Numbered from the stretch's first letter, positions 8,534 to 17,449 are shown. The stretch: DNA of 64,000 nucleotides from UBA2377 sp964429385 (GCA_964429385.1 CAYSBR010000004.1:62001-126000); one strand, 5' to 3'. Translations and numbers: made by a program. Notes: a model not told the origin generated them from the sequence alone.

Positions 8534-9919
8534 TTAGCGACCGCCCCGGCCGAAGAGAGTGACGGGAATGGTGGCGAGCAGGATTTTCACATCGAGCCAG
8601 AGCGACCATTGATCAATGTATTCAAGGTCGAGTCGTACCCATTCCTCAAAGCTGGAGATATCGTTGCGGCCGCGCACCTGCCAGAGACAGGTGAGGCCTG
8701 GTTTGACGCTCAGGCGGCGGCGGTGGCTGATATCGCGAAAGCGGCTGACTTCATCGAGTGGCAGGGGCCGCGGTCCGACGAGACTCATTTCTCCTCGCAG
8801 TACATTCCAAAGCTGGGGCAGTTCATCGAGGCTGTGCCGGCGCAGGATGCGCCCGATGGGAGTGACGCGGGGATCGGCGGTGATCTTGAAAACCGGTCCG
8901 TCCATTTCATTTCGCGCGGCGAGGGACGGCTTGATCGCATCGGCATCCGCACGCATGGAGCGGAATTTATACATTGTGAAGGGCCGCCCGTTGAGACCGG
9001 CGCGCTGCTGCCGGTAGAGAATGGGTCCGGCGGAGGAAATCCGGACAAGCAGGGCGGTGATCAAGAACACGGGCGCGAGCAGCAGCAGCAGGATGCCCGC
9101 GCCCAGGTAGTCGAGCAGTTGTTTGAAGGCGAGCGCGCCCGGGGAGGCCGGGTGCGCTCGGTAATACAACACGGGTTCCCCGCCGATGTGCTCCACCGTC
9201 AGATTGACGGGCGTGGCGACGGGCAGGCCGGGATAGAGCACGAGTTCGATGCCTTCGCATTCGCAGGCGGCGATCACGGTGTTGGCGGCGACGGGATCCA
9301 GTGAGGGCAGATCCAGCAGGACGATGTTGACGGCATGTTCGTGAAGGAGCCGGGGAAGCGTGGTGGAAACCTCGTCGAGGGTGGGATCGAGTGTCGCGGC
9401 CGTGGAAAGAATGGCCTGCTCCATCGGGGTGAGCGCAGCCTGCAGCCGGGTGATGGCGGCGGCGGGGCCCACCCAGAGTGCGCGGCGGCGCAATTCGGAC
9501 TCGGCCACCCGGCCGGCCGAGAGCCGCTGGGTGAGTTCATGGCGGGCGTAAACCAGCAGGGCGGCGAAGGTGCCGCCAAGGATGATGACGGAGCGGGCCA
9601 GCTGCATGCGGAGGACGAATAGGAACAGAACCAAAGCCAGCACGGTATAGGCGCAGCCCCGCATGATGGTGAAGACAGCGGCCCCCCGGGATTGCAGCGG
9701 GGCGGGGCGGTAAAAGCCCTGTTGGGCCAGCAGGCAGGGCCCCGTCAGCCCCATGATCAGGAGGAGCCAGAGGTAATCAGCGAAGGCCTCCAGATCCGGG
9801 AGGTTAAGCAAGGGGAAATACGAACGCAGCGTATAGGCCAGGGTCGCCGCGAGAGAAAAGAGCAGGCCGTCGGCCAGTTGAAGAAGCCGGGTGCGGGTGT
9901 GGTGCTGCCGGATGAACAC
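8534..9919 (-). CDS. Polyprenyl glycosylphosphotransferase (exopolysaccharide initiation)
   Basis: Transfers a sugar phosphate from a nucleotide sugar to undecaprenyl phosphate to start exopolysaccharide or O-antigen repeat synthesis at the inner membrane. The 461-residue protein has the full WbaP-like layout: four or five N-terminal membrane helices (residues about 12-135), a CoA-binding-like cytoplasmic segment, another membrane helix (LLDYLGAGILLLLLAPVF), then the bacterial sugar transferase domain with YKFRSMR, LRRHSLDELPQLWNVL, GEMSLVGPRP and the PGLTCLWQVRGRN block. It follows the GspB-like gene by 21 bp on the same strand, forming an operon with the ExeA-type ATPase. The sugar cannot be told from sequence. 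Confidence 0.9.
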   Translation of the reverse strand: MFIRQHHTRTRLLQLADGLLFSLAATLAYTLRSYFPLLNLPDLEAFADYLWLLLIMGLTGPCLLAQQGFYRPAPLQSRGAAVFTIMRGCAYTVLALVLFLFVLRMQLARSVIILGGTFAALLVYARHELTQRLSAGRVAESELRRRALWVGPAAAITRLQAALTPMEQAILSTAATLDPTLDEVSTTLPRLLHEHAVNIVLLDLPSLDPVAANTVIAACECEGIELVLYPGLPVATPVNLTVEHIGGEPVLYYRAHPASPGALAFKQLLDYLGAGILLLLLAPVFLITALLVRISSAGPILYRQQRAGLNGRPFTMYKFRSMRADADAIKPSLAARNEMDGPVFKITADPRVTPIGRILRRHSLDELPQLWNVLRGEMSLVGPRPLPLDEVSRFRDISHRRRLSVKPGLTCLWQVRGRNDISSFEEWVRLDLEYIDQWSLWLDVKILLATIPVTLFGRGGR

Positions 9920-9940
9920 TGTGTGGCGAGCCGTCCCCCT

Positions 9941-10612
9941 TTAGAGGTTTTTGGTGTAGCGGACGCCGCGGGCGTCTTCGAAGACCAGGCTGGCGGGGTG
10001 TACTTCGACGAGTCTGAGTCCGAGCTGCCGGTCCACCAGATCGTTCACACGGTGGAGGCGGTCGTTCATGAGCACGCGGCTGTTCTCGCCGGAAAAACGA
10101 ACTCCGAGCACGTGGAGACGGTCGAGATATTCAAACACCCGCTCGTCGGGTTTCATGTCCGCGGGTGCGGCGGGAGTGTTTTCCGGAGGGGCGAGAGTGA
10201 TGGCGATTTCAGGCGTGGCCGGCGGGGTGGTCACAAGGAGCGCCGCCGGAGGTTCCACGACGATGGGCGTCTGCTGAATTGCGGGCTCCGCGGGGGCGGG
10301 CATCTGGACGACGGCGACGGGTTCAGGATTGGCCGGGGTGGCGGCGGTCGTGGCGATGGCCGGGGTGGTTGTCGTGGCGGATGGCGGCGACGTCGGTGCG
10401 GGTTCGCGCAGGAGCCAGATCGTGGCCACTACGGAAAGCACGATCAGCACGGCGGAGCCCGCCACGATCATCAGCACATTTTGTGAGGACATCGGGCGGC
10501 TGCGCCGGGTGACCCGGCCTCCACTGGCTCCGGGCATGGGGGGAGTGATGCCACCCTCCTCGGCATTGCGCTGCCGCTGGGCTTTTTTCAGGGCTTCATT
10601 GATCAGGCTCAT
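9941..10612 (-). CDS. GspB-like single-pass membrane protein
   Basis: The 223-residue protein begins with MSLINEALKKAQRQRN, a cytoplasmic start typical of GspB/ExeB-like proteins, followed by one transmembrane helix (residues about 45-68), a long Pro/Ala/Thr-rich periplasmic linker (about 70-155) and a compact C-terminal domain (about 160-223) resembling the GspB/PilP-type C-terminal fold (GVRFSGENSRVLMNDRLHRVNDLV). It is 9 bp downstream of the ExeA-like ATPase. The ExeA-ExeB pair spans the envelope in type II secretion, but no secretin or other secretion genes are nearby, and the next gene makes polysaccharide. A polysaccharide-export or exosortase-linked role is possible. Confidence 0.7.
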   Translation of the reverse strand: MSLINEALKKAQRQRNAEEGGITPPMPGASGGRVTRRSRPMSSQNVLMIVAGSAVLIVLSVVATIWLLREPAPTSPPSATTTTPAIATTAATPANPEPVAVVQMPAPAEPAIQQTPIVVEPPAALLVTTPPATPEIAITLAPPENTPAAPADMKPDERVFEYLDRLHVLGVRFSGENSRVLMNDRLHRVNDLVDRQLGLRLVEVHPASLVFEDARGVRYTKNL

Positions 10613-10621
10613 GGTGGGCTC

Positions 10622-11437
10622 TCAGTCGGTCAGTTTCCTTGTTTCCTTAACGGCGCGGCGGGCGTCCCAGTAGTTTACCTCGTCGGACTCACGGATGTAA
10701 GCCGAGAGCATGGCTTTGTCGCAAAGATTATTGACCACACGGGGGATGCCTTTGCTGGCGCGGTGGATGGTCTTGAGCGCCCAGGGCGTGAAGGTCGGCC
10801 GGCCCACACTGCCTGCCAGGGTGAGGCGGTGCTGGATGTAGTGCTGCATGTCGTGCAGCGTGAGCGGATTCAGCTCATAGTGGACGAGGATGCGCTGCCG
10901 GAGCTGGCGGAGCCTTTCCTGGGCGAGCACGTTTTTCAGCTCAGGCTGGCCCATGAGGACGATCTGGAGGAGCTTCTGCTTGTCGGTTTCCAGATTCGAG
11001 AGCAGGCGGACCTGCTCAAGTACTTCAAAGGAGAGGTTCTGGGCCTCATCAATAATCAGGATGATGTCGCGGCCACGCTCAATGCGATCCAACAGCACGC
11101 GGTTCATCTGGGCGACCAGATCGGCCTGGTTGCGTGCAAGATTGGTTTCGCCGAGCTCGGTCAGGATGGCCTTGAGCATCTGCGTCTCGTTGACGCGTGG
11201 ATTGAGGATCAGGGCGGTGTCAAAGTGGGTGGAGTCGATCTCGTTCAGGAAACGGCGGCAGAGGGTGGTTTTGCCGCAGCCGACTTCGCCCACGAGTACG
11301 ATAAAGCCCTTTTTCTCCATGATACCGTATTTCAGGTGCTGCAAAGCCTCCTGATGGGTCGGGCTGAGATAGAGAAATTTCGGGTCGGGGGTGATGTTGA
11401 AGGGCATCTCCTTGAACCCGTAGAAGCTCTGATACAT
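10622..11437 (-). CDS. ExeA/GspA-type AAA ATPase
   Basis: The 271-residue AAA ATPase begins MYQSFYGFKEMPFNITPDP, the signature start of ExeA/GspA proteins and of the ATPases linked to PEP-CTERM/exosortase polysaccharide loci. Walker A is GEVGCGKTT near residue 50, Walker B is IILIIDEAQ near residue 125, with a sensor region VLMGQPEL and a C-terminal lid helix. There is no peptidoglycan-binding or membrane segment, unlike full-length ExeA. It is the first gene of a three-gene operon ending in the glycosylphosphotransferase, so I favour a role in polysaccharide export or envelope assembly over type II secretion. Confidence 0.8.
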   Translation of the reverse strand: MYQSFYGFKEMPFNITPDPKFLYLSPTHQEALQHLKYGIMEKKGFIVLVGEVGCGKTTLCRRFLNEIDSTHFDTALILNPRVNETQMLKAILTELGETNLARNQADLVAQMNRVLLDRIERGRDIILIIDEAQNLSFEVLEQVRLLSNLETDKQKLLQIVLMGQPELKNVLAQERLRQLRQRILVHYELNPLTLHDMQHYIQHRLTLAGSVGRPTFTPWALKTIHRASKGIPRVVNNLCDKAMLSAYIRESDEVNYWDARRAVKETRKLTD

Positions 11438-11611
11438 GCGGAACGGCAGGTTGCGGCGTTTGGATCAAAACGCACGCCAAAATCGCATCACCCCAAGCGG
11501 GTGGGTGCTTTTCAGACTTCGCTTACCAATGGGAGGTGTGTTTCGGAGCAATAATGGTTTGCGCGCAAAATCCGCCGCCCGTTTATCTTCGGGCGAAATT
11601 TCCGATCAACC

Positions 11612-11887
11612 GTGCGCCGCTTCATTTTCAGTCTCTATCTGCTGCTCTTTTTGGGCGGGATTGCGGCATCGGCGGTTTTCTTCTGGCAGGCTTATCAGGA
11701 ATACAGCCGGCTCAAGGAGGTGGAGGCGCTGGGCCGGCAGCGGCTGGCCGAGGTGGAGCGGCGGCTGCGGGAACAGGAACGCATTTTGGAGCGTTTGCGC
11801 AACGATCCGGAGTATGTGGAGAGCGTCATCCGCCGCCGTCTCGGCTATGTAAAACCGGAGGAGTTCGTTTTCCGTTTCGAGGATTGA
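11612..11887 (+). CDS. FtsB/DivIC-like septum formation protein
   Basis: The 91-residue protein starts at a GTG. It has a short cytoplasmic N-terminus, one membrane helix (residues about 4-26), then a periplasmic coiled coil rich in Glu, Arg and Leu (about 30-65) and the family tail with RNDPEYVESVIRRRLGYVKPEEFVF. FtsB/DivIC proteins bridge FtsL and FtsQ at the division septum. It lies 22 bp before the UDP-sugar pyrophosphorylase gene on the same strand. The 174-bp gap upstream is shared with the divergent ExeA-like gene and presumably holds both promoters; I could not pick out convincing boxes. Confidence 0.8.
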   Translation: MRRFIFSLYLLLFLGGIAASAVFFWQAYQEYSRLKEVEALGRQRLAEVERRLREQERILERLRNDPEYVESVIRRRLGYVKPEEFVFRFED

Positions 11888-11909
11888 AGCGGAAAACACG
11901 ATCAATTTC

Positions 11910-13334
11910 ATGTCCGCGCATCCCTTGATTCAGAAATTCACCGCCGCCGGTCAGGGGCAGGTGTTTGCCTTTTATGATCGGCTGGAGCCGGCGGCGCAGG
12001 AGCAACTGCTCCGTGAAGCCGCCGAAATCGACCTCAATGAGGTGGCACAGCTCAGTCGCACACTGCTGGGTCGTAATGCATCGGGCGTGGATCTCACGGA
12101 TCTGGAGCCCGCGCCTTACGAGCTTCTGCCCGAGAATGGCGGCGATGCCGCGGAATGGGCGGCGGCCAAGGTTACGGGCGAGGAGGCGCTGCGCGCCGGC
12201 CGGGTGGCGGCGTTCACGGTGGCGGGCGGGCAGGGGACACGACTCGGCTACGATGGGCCGAAGGGCACGTTTGCGGTGACCCCGGTGAAACAGAAGCCGC
12301 TCTTTCAGGTGTTTGCGGAGAAGATCCTCGCGGCCGGCCGGCGTTATGGCCGGCCGTTGCACTGGTTCATCATGACCAGTCACCAGAACCACGAGGCGAC
12401 CGAGGCGTTTTTCAAAGCGCACGGCCATTTCGGGCTGGAGCCTGCGCGGGTGCATTGTTTCAGGCAGGGGCGGATGCCGGCGGTGGATTTTGAGGGCCGC
12501 ATTCTGCTGGAGTCGCCAGGGCGGATCGCACTCAGTCCGGATGGGCATGGCGGCTCGTTGCGCGCGCTGGAGCGCAGCGGTGCGCTCGATCTCATGCAGC
12601 GCGAGGGGATTGATGTCCTGAGCTATTTCCAGGTGGACAACCCGCTGGTGCGTTGCATCGACCCTGCGTTCATCGGCTGGCATCTGCGGCGCGGTTCCGA
12701 GATGAGCAGCAAAATGGTGCCGAAGGCCTACGCGGCGGAAAAGGTCGGGCACTTTTGCCGGCAGCGGGACAGACTGGTGGTCGTGGAGTATTCCGATCTG
12801 CCCGCGGCTCTGCAGGCGGAGACGGAGGCTTCCGGCCGGTTGCGTTATCTGGCGGGCAGTATTGCGATTCATCTGCTGGACCGGGAGTTCATCCGCCGGA
12901 TGGCGCGCAACGCGGCGGAGGGGACGAGCCTCGCTTTTCACCGGGCGGACAAGAAAATCCCGACCGTGGATGCGACGGGCGTGCCTGTGAAGCCGGAGAA
13001 GCCCAATGGCGTGAAGTTTGAGCTGTTTGTCTTCGATGCGCTGCCCTTCGCCCGTCACCCGGTGATTATCGAGACGCGCCGCGCGGATGATTTTTCGCCG
13101 GTGAAAAATGCGGAGGGTCTGGATTCTCCGCAGACCTGTCGCGACGATCTGCTCAGGCAGTATGCCCGCTGGCTCAAGGCCAATGGAGCGGAGGTGGCGG
13201 TGGATGCGACAGGATTGCCGGCGGCGGTGCTGGAGGTGTCGCCGCTTTTCGGCTATGACGAGGATTCATTTGCCTCCGCATGGCAAAAGCAGCCGGTGCA
13301 GCCGGTTGTGACTGACGGACTTTATCTGGAATAA
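11910..13334 (+). CDS. UDPGP-family UTP--hexose-1-phosphate uridylyltransferase
   Basis: Makes a UDP-sugar from UTP and a sugar 1-phosphate. The 474-residue protein belongs to the eukaryotic-type UDPGP family, with the nucleotide loop GGQGTRLGYDGPKG near residue 105, a substrate segment SPDGHGG, and FQVDNPLVRCIDP in the uridine-binding region. This family includes UDP-N-acetylglucosamine, UDP-glucose and UDP-galactose pyrophosphorylases; GGQGTRLG with DGPKG is closest to the AGX1/UAP1 type, so UDP-GlcNAc is somewhat favoured. A phosphoglucomutase follows 12 bp later, which would supply a hexose 1-phosphate and is equally consistent with UDP-glucose. Confidence 0.85.
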   Translation: MSAHPLIQKFTAAGQGQVFAFYDRLEPAAQEQLLREAAEIDLNEVAQLSRTLLGRNASGVDLTDLEPAPYELLPENGGDAAEWAAAKVTGEEALRAGRVAAFTVAGGQGTRLGYDGPKGTFAVTPVKQKPLFQVFAEKILAAGRRYGRPLHWFIMTSHQNHEATEAFFKAHGHFGLEPARVHCFRQGRMPAVDFEGRILLESPGRIALSPDGHGGSLRALERSGALDLMQREGIDVLSYFQVDNPLVRCIDPAFIGWHLRRGSEMSSKMVPKAYAAEKVGHFCRQRDRLVVVEYSDLPAALQAETEASGRLRYLAGSIAIHLLDREFIRRMARNAAEGTSLAFHRADKKIPTVDATGVPVKPEKPNGVKFELFVFDALPFARHPVIIETRRADDFSPVKNAEGLDSPQTCRDDLLRQYARWLKANGAEVAVDATGLPAAVLEVSPLFGYDEDSFASAWQKQPVQPVVTDGLYLE

Positions 13335-13346
13335 ACCATCTTACCC

Positions 13347-15296
13347 ATGACGACCCACCAAGCGATCGACCAAGCCGTGGCCAAGGAGCTGTTGCTGCCT
13401 GCCGCGGCGGAGAATATCCGCGCCTTCCTGTCGGCCAGCCTGCCGGCCTGGGCGGCGACCAGTATCGAGGAGCTGGTGGCCCAGTCGGCCTGGAGTGAGT
13501 TGAATGATCGGTTTTACCGCTATCTGGAGTTTGGCACCGGCGGTATGCGGGGCCGGACGATCGGCAGGATCGTCGCGCGGGCGGAGGTGGGGGCGGGCGG
13601 GCCGGAAGGTTCCCCGGAGCATGCGGCGATTGGCAGCAATGTGCTCAATGAGTTCACGCTCATCCGCGCGGTGATCGGTCTTTATCGTTACATCCACCGC
13701 TACCTCGTTGCGCAGGGTCGCGCGGAGACGCCGCGGATGGTCATTGCCCACGATGTGCGGTATTTTTCGCGCCACTTTTGCGAACTCGCGGCTTCGACGT
13801 GGGGACGCCTCGGCGGGGAGGCGTTCATCTTCGACGGTCCGCGCCCGACGCCGCAGTTGAGCTTCGAAGTCCGCCGGCAGCGGGCTCACACCGGCGTGGT
13901 GATCACGGCAAGCCATAACCCGCCGCATGACAATGGATTCAAGGCCTACTTCGAGGATGGCGCGCAGGTGGTGCCGCCGCACGACAAGGGTATCGTGGAT
14001 GAGGTCAATGCGGTGCCGCTCGCGACGCTGGCGGATTATCTGACCAAGGATCTGGCTCGTGTGGTGACGTTGGGGCGGGAGGCGGATGATGACTATCTGG
14101 GCGCGGCCACTACGGCGGCGATTGATACGGATGTCTTCAAGCAGACCAGGCTCCGGGTGGTTTTCACCAACATTCATGGCACGGGCGCGATCCACTCCCT
14201 GCCGCTTTTGCTGCATGCCGGCTGCGAGGTCTTTCCGGTGCCGAGCCAGCTCAATTTTGACGGCCGGTTCCCGACGGTGAAGTCGCCGAATCCCGAGAAT
14301 GCCGAGGCCCTGGCCGCGGGCGTGGCCCTGGCCGCGGAGGAGCAGGCGGATGTGGTGCTGGCGACGGATCCGGATGCCGACCGCATGGGGGTCGCAGTTC
14401 GCGATCGCGAAGGCAAAATGGTGCTGCTCACCGGTAACCAGATCGGCGCCCTGCTGGCGGAGTATCGTCTCACCAAATTCAAGGAGAAGGGTATCATCCC
14501 GGCGGACGGCTCGGATCGGGTGTGCCTGATCAAGACGTTTGTCACAACCCGTCTGCAGGACGCCATCGGGCAGGGTCACGGCGTAAAGGTCATCAACACC
14601 CTCACGGGCTTCAAATGGATCGCGGCAAAACTGCGCCGTTATGAAGAGGCGACTCTGGCGAAGCTGCCGGCCGGTTTCGATTACACCTCGGCGTCACCGG
14701 CTGAACGGGCCCGGTTGCTCCAGGAGCATGCCACGTTCTATGCTTTCGGCACCGAGGAAAGCTACGGCTACCTGCCCAATGACTATCTCCGGGACAAGGA
14801 TGGTAATTCCGCCTGCCTGATGTTCGCCGAGCTGTGTGCCAGTGTGAAGGCCCGGGGCCTCACAGTGCCCGAACATCTGGATGAGCTTTACCTCAAATAT
14901 GGCTTCTATCTGGAAGGCGTCATCAACCTTTACTACGAAGGCGCCAGCGGCAACGCGAAGATCAAGCGCATCCTGGAAACCTATCGCGCGCAGCCGCCGC
15001 AGGGTTTTGGCGGGGTGAAGGTCGTCAAGTTCGAGGACTTCGGCCGGCAGGATATCCGCGATGCCGATGGCGATCTGATCCCGAAGCAGGACCTGTATTT
15101 TGTCACACTGGACAATGGCTACACCTTCGCCGCCCGTGGCAGCGGTACGGAGCCGAAGATGAAGTTCTATGTCTTTGCCCAGGCGGCGGTGCGGAACGCC
15201 GCCGAACTGGCTGCGGTGAAAGCGGCGACGCGTCAGTCGCTGGATGCGATCTGCGCGTTGATCGAAGCCGATGCCCGGCGGCGGGCGGAGAGCTGA
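13347..15296 (+). CDS. Phosphoglucomutase/phosphomannomutase
   Basis: Interconverts hexose 6- and 1-phosphates. The 649-residue protein carries all four alpha-D-phosphohexomutase signatures: the phosphoserine loop TASHNPPHDNG with Ser189, the Mg-binding loop DPDADR starting at Asp341, a substrate loop containing GTEESYGYL, and the C-terminal phosphate-binding loop RGSGTEPK. Its length (about 100 residues over the bacterial PGM average) and the N-terminal RFYRYLEFGTGGMRG segment match the PGM2-like subgroup. It is in an operon with the UDP-sugar pyrophosphorylase, so the two probably form a short route from hexose 6-phosphate to a UDP-sugar. A weak hairpin follows at 15318-15346. Confidence 0.92.
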   Translation: MTTHQAIDQAVAKELLLPAAAENIRAFLSASLPAWAATSIEELVAQSAWSELNDRFYRYLEFGTGGMRGRTIGRIVARAEVGAGGPEGSPEHAAIGSNVLNEFTLIRAVIGLYRYIHRYLVAQGRAETPRMVIAHDVRYFSRHFCELAASTWGRLGGEAFIFDGPRPTPQLSFEVRRQRAHTGVVITASHNPPHDNGFKAYFEDGAQVVPPHDKGIVDEVNAVPLATLADYLTKDLARVVTLGREADDDYLGAATTAAIDTDVFKQTRLRVVFTNIHGTGAIHSLPLLLHAGCEVFPVPSQLNFDGRFPTVKSPNPENAEALAAGVALAAEEQADVVLATDPDADRMGVAVRDREGKMVLLTGNQIGALLAEYRLTKFKEKGIIPADGSDRVCLIKTFVTTRLQDAIGQGHGVKVINTLTGFKWIAAKLRRYEEATLAKLPAGFDYTSASPAERARLLQEHATFYAFGTEESYGYLPNDYLRDKDGNSACLMFAELCASVKARGLTVPEHLDELYLKYGFYLEGVINLYYEGASGNAKIKRILETYRAQPPQGFGGVKVVKFEDFGRQDIRDADGDLIPKQDLYFVTLDNGYTFAARGSGTEPKMKFYVFAQAAVRNAAELAAVKAATRQSLDAICALIEADARRRAES

Positions 15297-15317
15297 GGCC
15301 GGCGTTTTGTGCGGCGC

Positions 15318-15346
15318 AGAGAGGCACTCATGCCGGGTGCCCTCTC
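15318..15346. terminator. Weak hairpin between convergent genes
   Basis: An inverted repeat (AGAGAGGCAC against GTGCCCTCTC, one bulged base, 9-nt loop) lies in the 89-bp gap between the mutase gene and the convergent epimerase gene. There is no T-run; it is only a terminator candidate. Confidence 0.35.
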
Positions 15347-15385
15347 CTCGGTCGGCAATCGCAGCGCATCCCTGTCCGTTCGCAT

Positions 15386-16225
15386 TCAGCGCAGATTGCG
15401 GCGGATGAACTCCAAGCCCTCCTTGTAAACGTCTTCCGGATGGGCGAAGAGGTCGCGCCAGACGCGGGTGGCGGCGGCGAGATCGGGCAGGGCGCGGCCG
15501 AATGCTTCGATGGTCAGCCAGCGGTCGTAGCCGATTTTCTTCAAGGTGGCGAAGGTTTCAGCCCATTTCACCTGGCCGGTGCCGGGCGTGCCGCGATCGT
15601 TTTCGCTGAGGTGTACGTGGACGAGGTGCGCGGCGATGGATTCGAGTGCGGCGGCGGAGTTTTTTTCCTCAATATGAGCGTGAAAGGTGTCCCACATCAT
15701 GCCGCAGGCGGGGTGCTTGATGGCATTGACCCACTGGAAGGTATCGGCGGCGGTGGTCAGAAAATAGTTTTCGAAACGGTTAAGATATTCGATGGCGAGG
15801 GTGATGCCACGTTCGTGGGCATGAGGGGCGACCTGATGGAAGGTCTCGATACCACGTAAACGTTCATCACGGGTCGGGGCGGTGCCGCTGAAAAGGCCGA
15901 GCGGTGAATGCAGCGGGCCGCACAGGACCTCAGCCCCAAATTCGGCGGAGCGATCGAGCACCCATTTGAGCCGGTCCACCGCGGCCTGGCGGATCGCGGC
16001 GTCCGGGCTGATCGGACTGGTCTCCGCGGCCATGACCGTGACGGCGGTGGCGCCGAGTCCGAGCTCCCGCAATCTGCCTCCAAGGGTTTTATATTCGGCG
16101 GAAGTGCCTTCGAAAACGGGGATTTCCACGCCATCATAGCCGGCTTTTTTCAGATCCGCGAGGAGGGGATCGTGGGCTTCGGAGACTTTTGCGGTCCAAA
16201 GCAGGAGGTTCATGCCGATTTTCAT
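15386..16225 (-). CDS. Sugar epimerase/isomerase, TIM-barrel (tagatose/psicose 3-epimerase-like)
   Basis: The 279-residue protein is an AP-endonuclease-2-type TIM barrel. MKIGMNLLLWT, GYDGVEIPVFEG, AIEYLNRFENYFL (metal-binding Glu), MMWDTFHAHIEE, VHVHLSENDRGTPG (metal-binding His) and LTIEAFGRALP (second Glu) match the D-tagatose/D-psicose 3-epimerase group well. These enzymes epimerise free ketoses using Mn or Co. It is the last gene of a minus-strand run with a FG-GAP protein and a Gfo/Idh oxidoreductase, separated from them by 117 bp containing an inverted repeat. The actual substrate is unknown. Confidence 0.85.
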   Translation of the reverse strand: MKIGMNLLLWTAKVSEAHDPLLADLKKAGYDGVEIPVFEGTSAEYKTLGGRLRELGLGATAVTVMAAETSPISPDAAIRQAAVDRLKWVLDRSAEFGAEVLCGPLHSPLGLFSGTAPTRDERLRGIETFHQVAPHAHERGITLAIEYLNRFENYFLTTAADTFQWVNAIKHPACGMMWDTFHAHIEEKNSAAALESIAAHLVHVHLSENDRGTPGTGQVKWAETFATLKKIGYDRWLTIEAFGRALPDLAAATRVWRDLFAHPEDVYKEGLEFIRRNLR

Positions 16226-16267
16226 GGGGTATGGGGTGTGATAATGAGCGGCTTGGTTTTCCCGCGG

Positions 16268-16321
16268 ATCACGCGGATAGACGCGGGTGCAACCAAGACT
16301 ATCCGCGTTTATCCGCGTGAT
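16268..16321. repeat. Inverted repeat made of ATCCGCGT units
   Basis: Left arm 16268-16286 and right arm 16303-16321 are 19 bp each and complementary except for one base; each arm contains the motif ATCCGCGT (or its complement) twice, and a further CGCGG flanks the left arm. It fills most of the 117-bp gap between the FG-GAP gene and the epimerase gene on the minus strand. Repeats of this kind are scattered intergenically in many genomes. It could fold in RNA and act as a processing site or terminator. Confidence 0.7.
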
Positions 16322-16342
16322 GTGCGGAACGTTTTTTGGGAA

Positions 16343-17446
16343 TTAGCCGTTGCCTTGGTTAAGGTAGATCGCGAGGCCGTCCTTGCCGGGGGCGACTACG
16401 TCGAGGCGACCGTCGCCGTCGAGATCGGCGATGGCAAAGTGGATGCCGAGCCCTTTGCCGGCGCCGATGGGACCGAAGTCAATCACGTGCTTGGCGAAGC
16501 TCTCGCCTGTCCACTTGAAGACATACCAACCGTAGGCGTCCTTGTCGCCTTCATCGCCCTGAGGGTGGGCGCGAAAGCGTTTGCCGGTGATCAGTTCGCA
16601 CTGCCCGTCGCCGTCAATGTCCACCCATTGCAGATCGTGATACTGGCTGCTGTAGGGATCAATGGCGTGGCGTGTCCAGGTGCGCTTGCCGTTCAGGTCG
16701 GCTGTTTGTTCCCACCAGCTCAGGCCGTAGCCGTGGCCTTCGCCGAGAATGAGTTCGTTTTTTCCATCACCATTGAGGTCCACCACGAGGATGGGAACGC
16801 TGGGGGCGCGCCCGAGGTTGAATTCGGGATGCCAGATCCATTCGCCTTCGTAGGGATTCTCCGGCGCTTCCAGCCAGCCATGGGTCAGCACGAAATCTCC
16901 GCGACCGTTGCCACTGATATCACCGAAGCCGAGACCGTGGCCTTGGCAGTCATTTTCACGGCCTTTGAACTTCAGTTTATGGGCGGAAAACTTGCCGGTG
17001 CCACGGCCATCGGCATCGCGGATGAGCTTGTAAACCACGAGCGGGGCACCGGGGGTGTTGGGCACGATCTCCAGCTCACCGTCACCATCCACGTCCCAGG
17101 CGCGCGTGGTCTCAATGCTGCCGGTCTCGGCGATGATATGCTCGGGCCACTCCTGGCCGGCGGCACCGGGATTTTCTCGCCAACGCAGGGTTTCGCCCCA
17201 CCAGCCGCCGGTGATGTAGTCGAGCCGGCCGTCGCCATTGATATCCATCGGGATGGTGGAGAAATCGTCGTAGTATTCCTCGTGGGCGGAGATGCGGCCG
17301 ATCTGGTGCTGCCGCTTGAAGTCGGGGCCCTCATACCAGAAGCCGCCGCTGACGATGTCGGGGATGCCGTCGCCGTTGACGTCGAAAATGCCGGCCGACT
17401 CATAGCGTTCGGCGGACAGCACACGCTTTCGGAATTGAAGCGCCAT
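16343..17446 (-). CDS. FG-GAP/VCBS repeat protein
   Basis: The 367-residue protein consists of about seven beta-propeller repeats, each with an EF-hand-like calcium loop of the type DVNGDGIPD, DINGDGRLD, DVDGDGELE, DLNGDGKNE, DIDGDGQCE and DLDGDGRLD. Such proteins are normally exported and bind calcium and carbohydrate or protein partners. No signal peptide is visible: it begins MALQFRKRVLSAERYES, immediately with the first blade. It starts 3 bp after the stop of the Gfo/Idh gene, so it is translationally tied to a cytoplasmic sugar pathway. A related stand-alone version of this domain occurs in Verrucomicrobia and Planctomycetes; its role is not known to me. Confidence 0.8.
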   Translation of the reverse strand: MALQFRKRVLSAERYESAGIFDVNGDGIPDIVSGGFWYEGPDFKRQHQIGRISAHEEYYDDFSTIPMDINGDGRLDYITGGWWGETLRWRENPGAAGQEWPEHIIAETGSIETTRAWDVDGDGELEIVPNTPGAPLVVYKLIRDADGRGTGKFSAHKLKFKGRENDCQGHGLGFGDISGNGRGDFVLTHGWLEAPENPYEGEWIWHPEFNLGRAPSVPILVVDLNGDGKNELILGEGHGYGLSWWEQTADLNGKRTWTRHAIDPYSSQYHDLQWVDIDGDGQCELITGKRFRAHPQGDEGDKDAYGWYVFKWTGESFAKHVIDFGPIGAGKGLGIHFAIADLDGDGRLDVVAPGKDGLAIYLNQGNG

Positions 17447-17449
17447 GGG

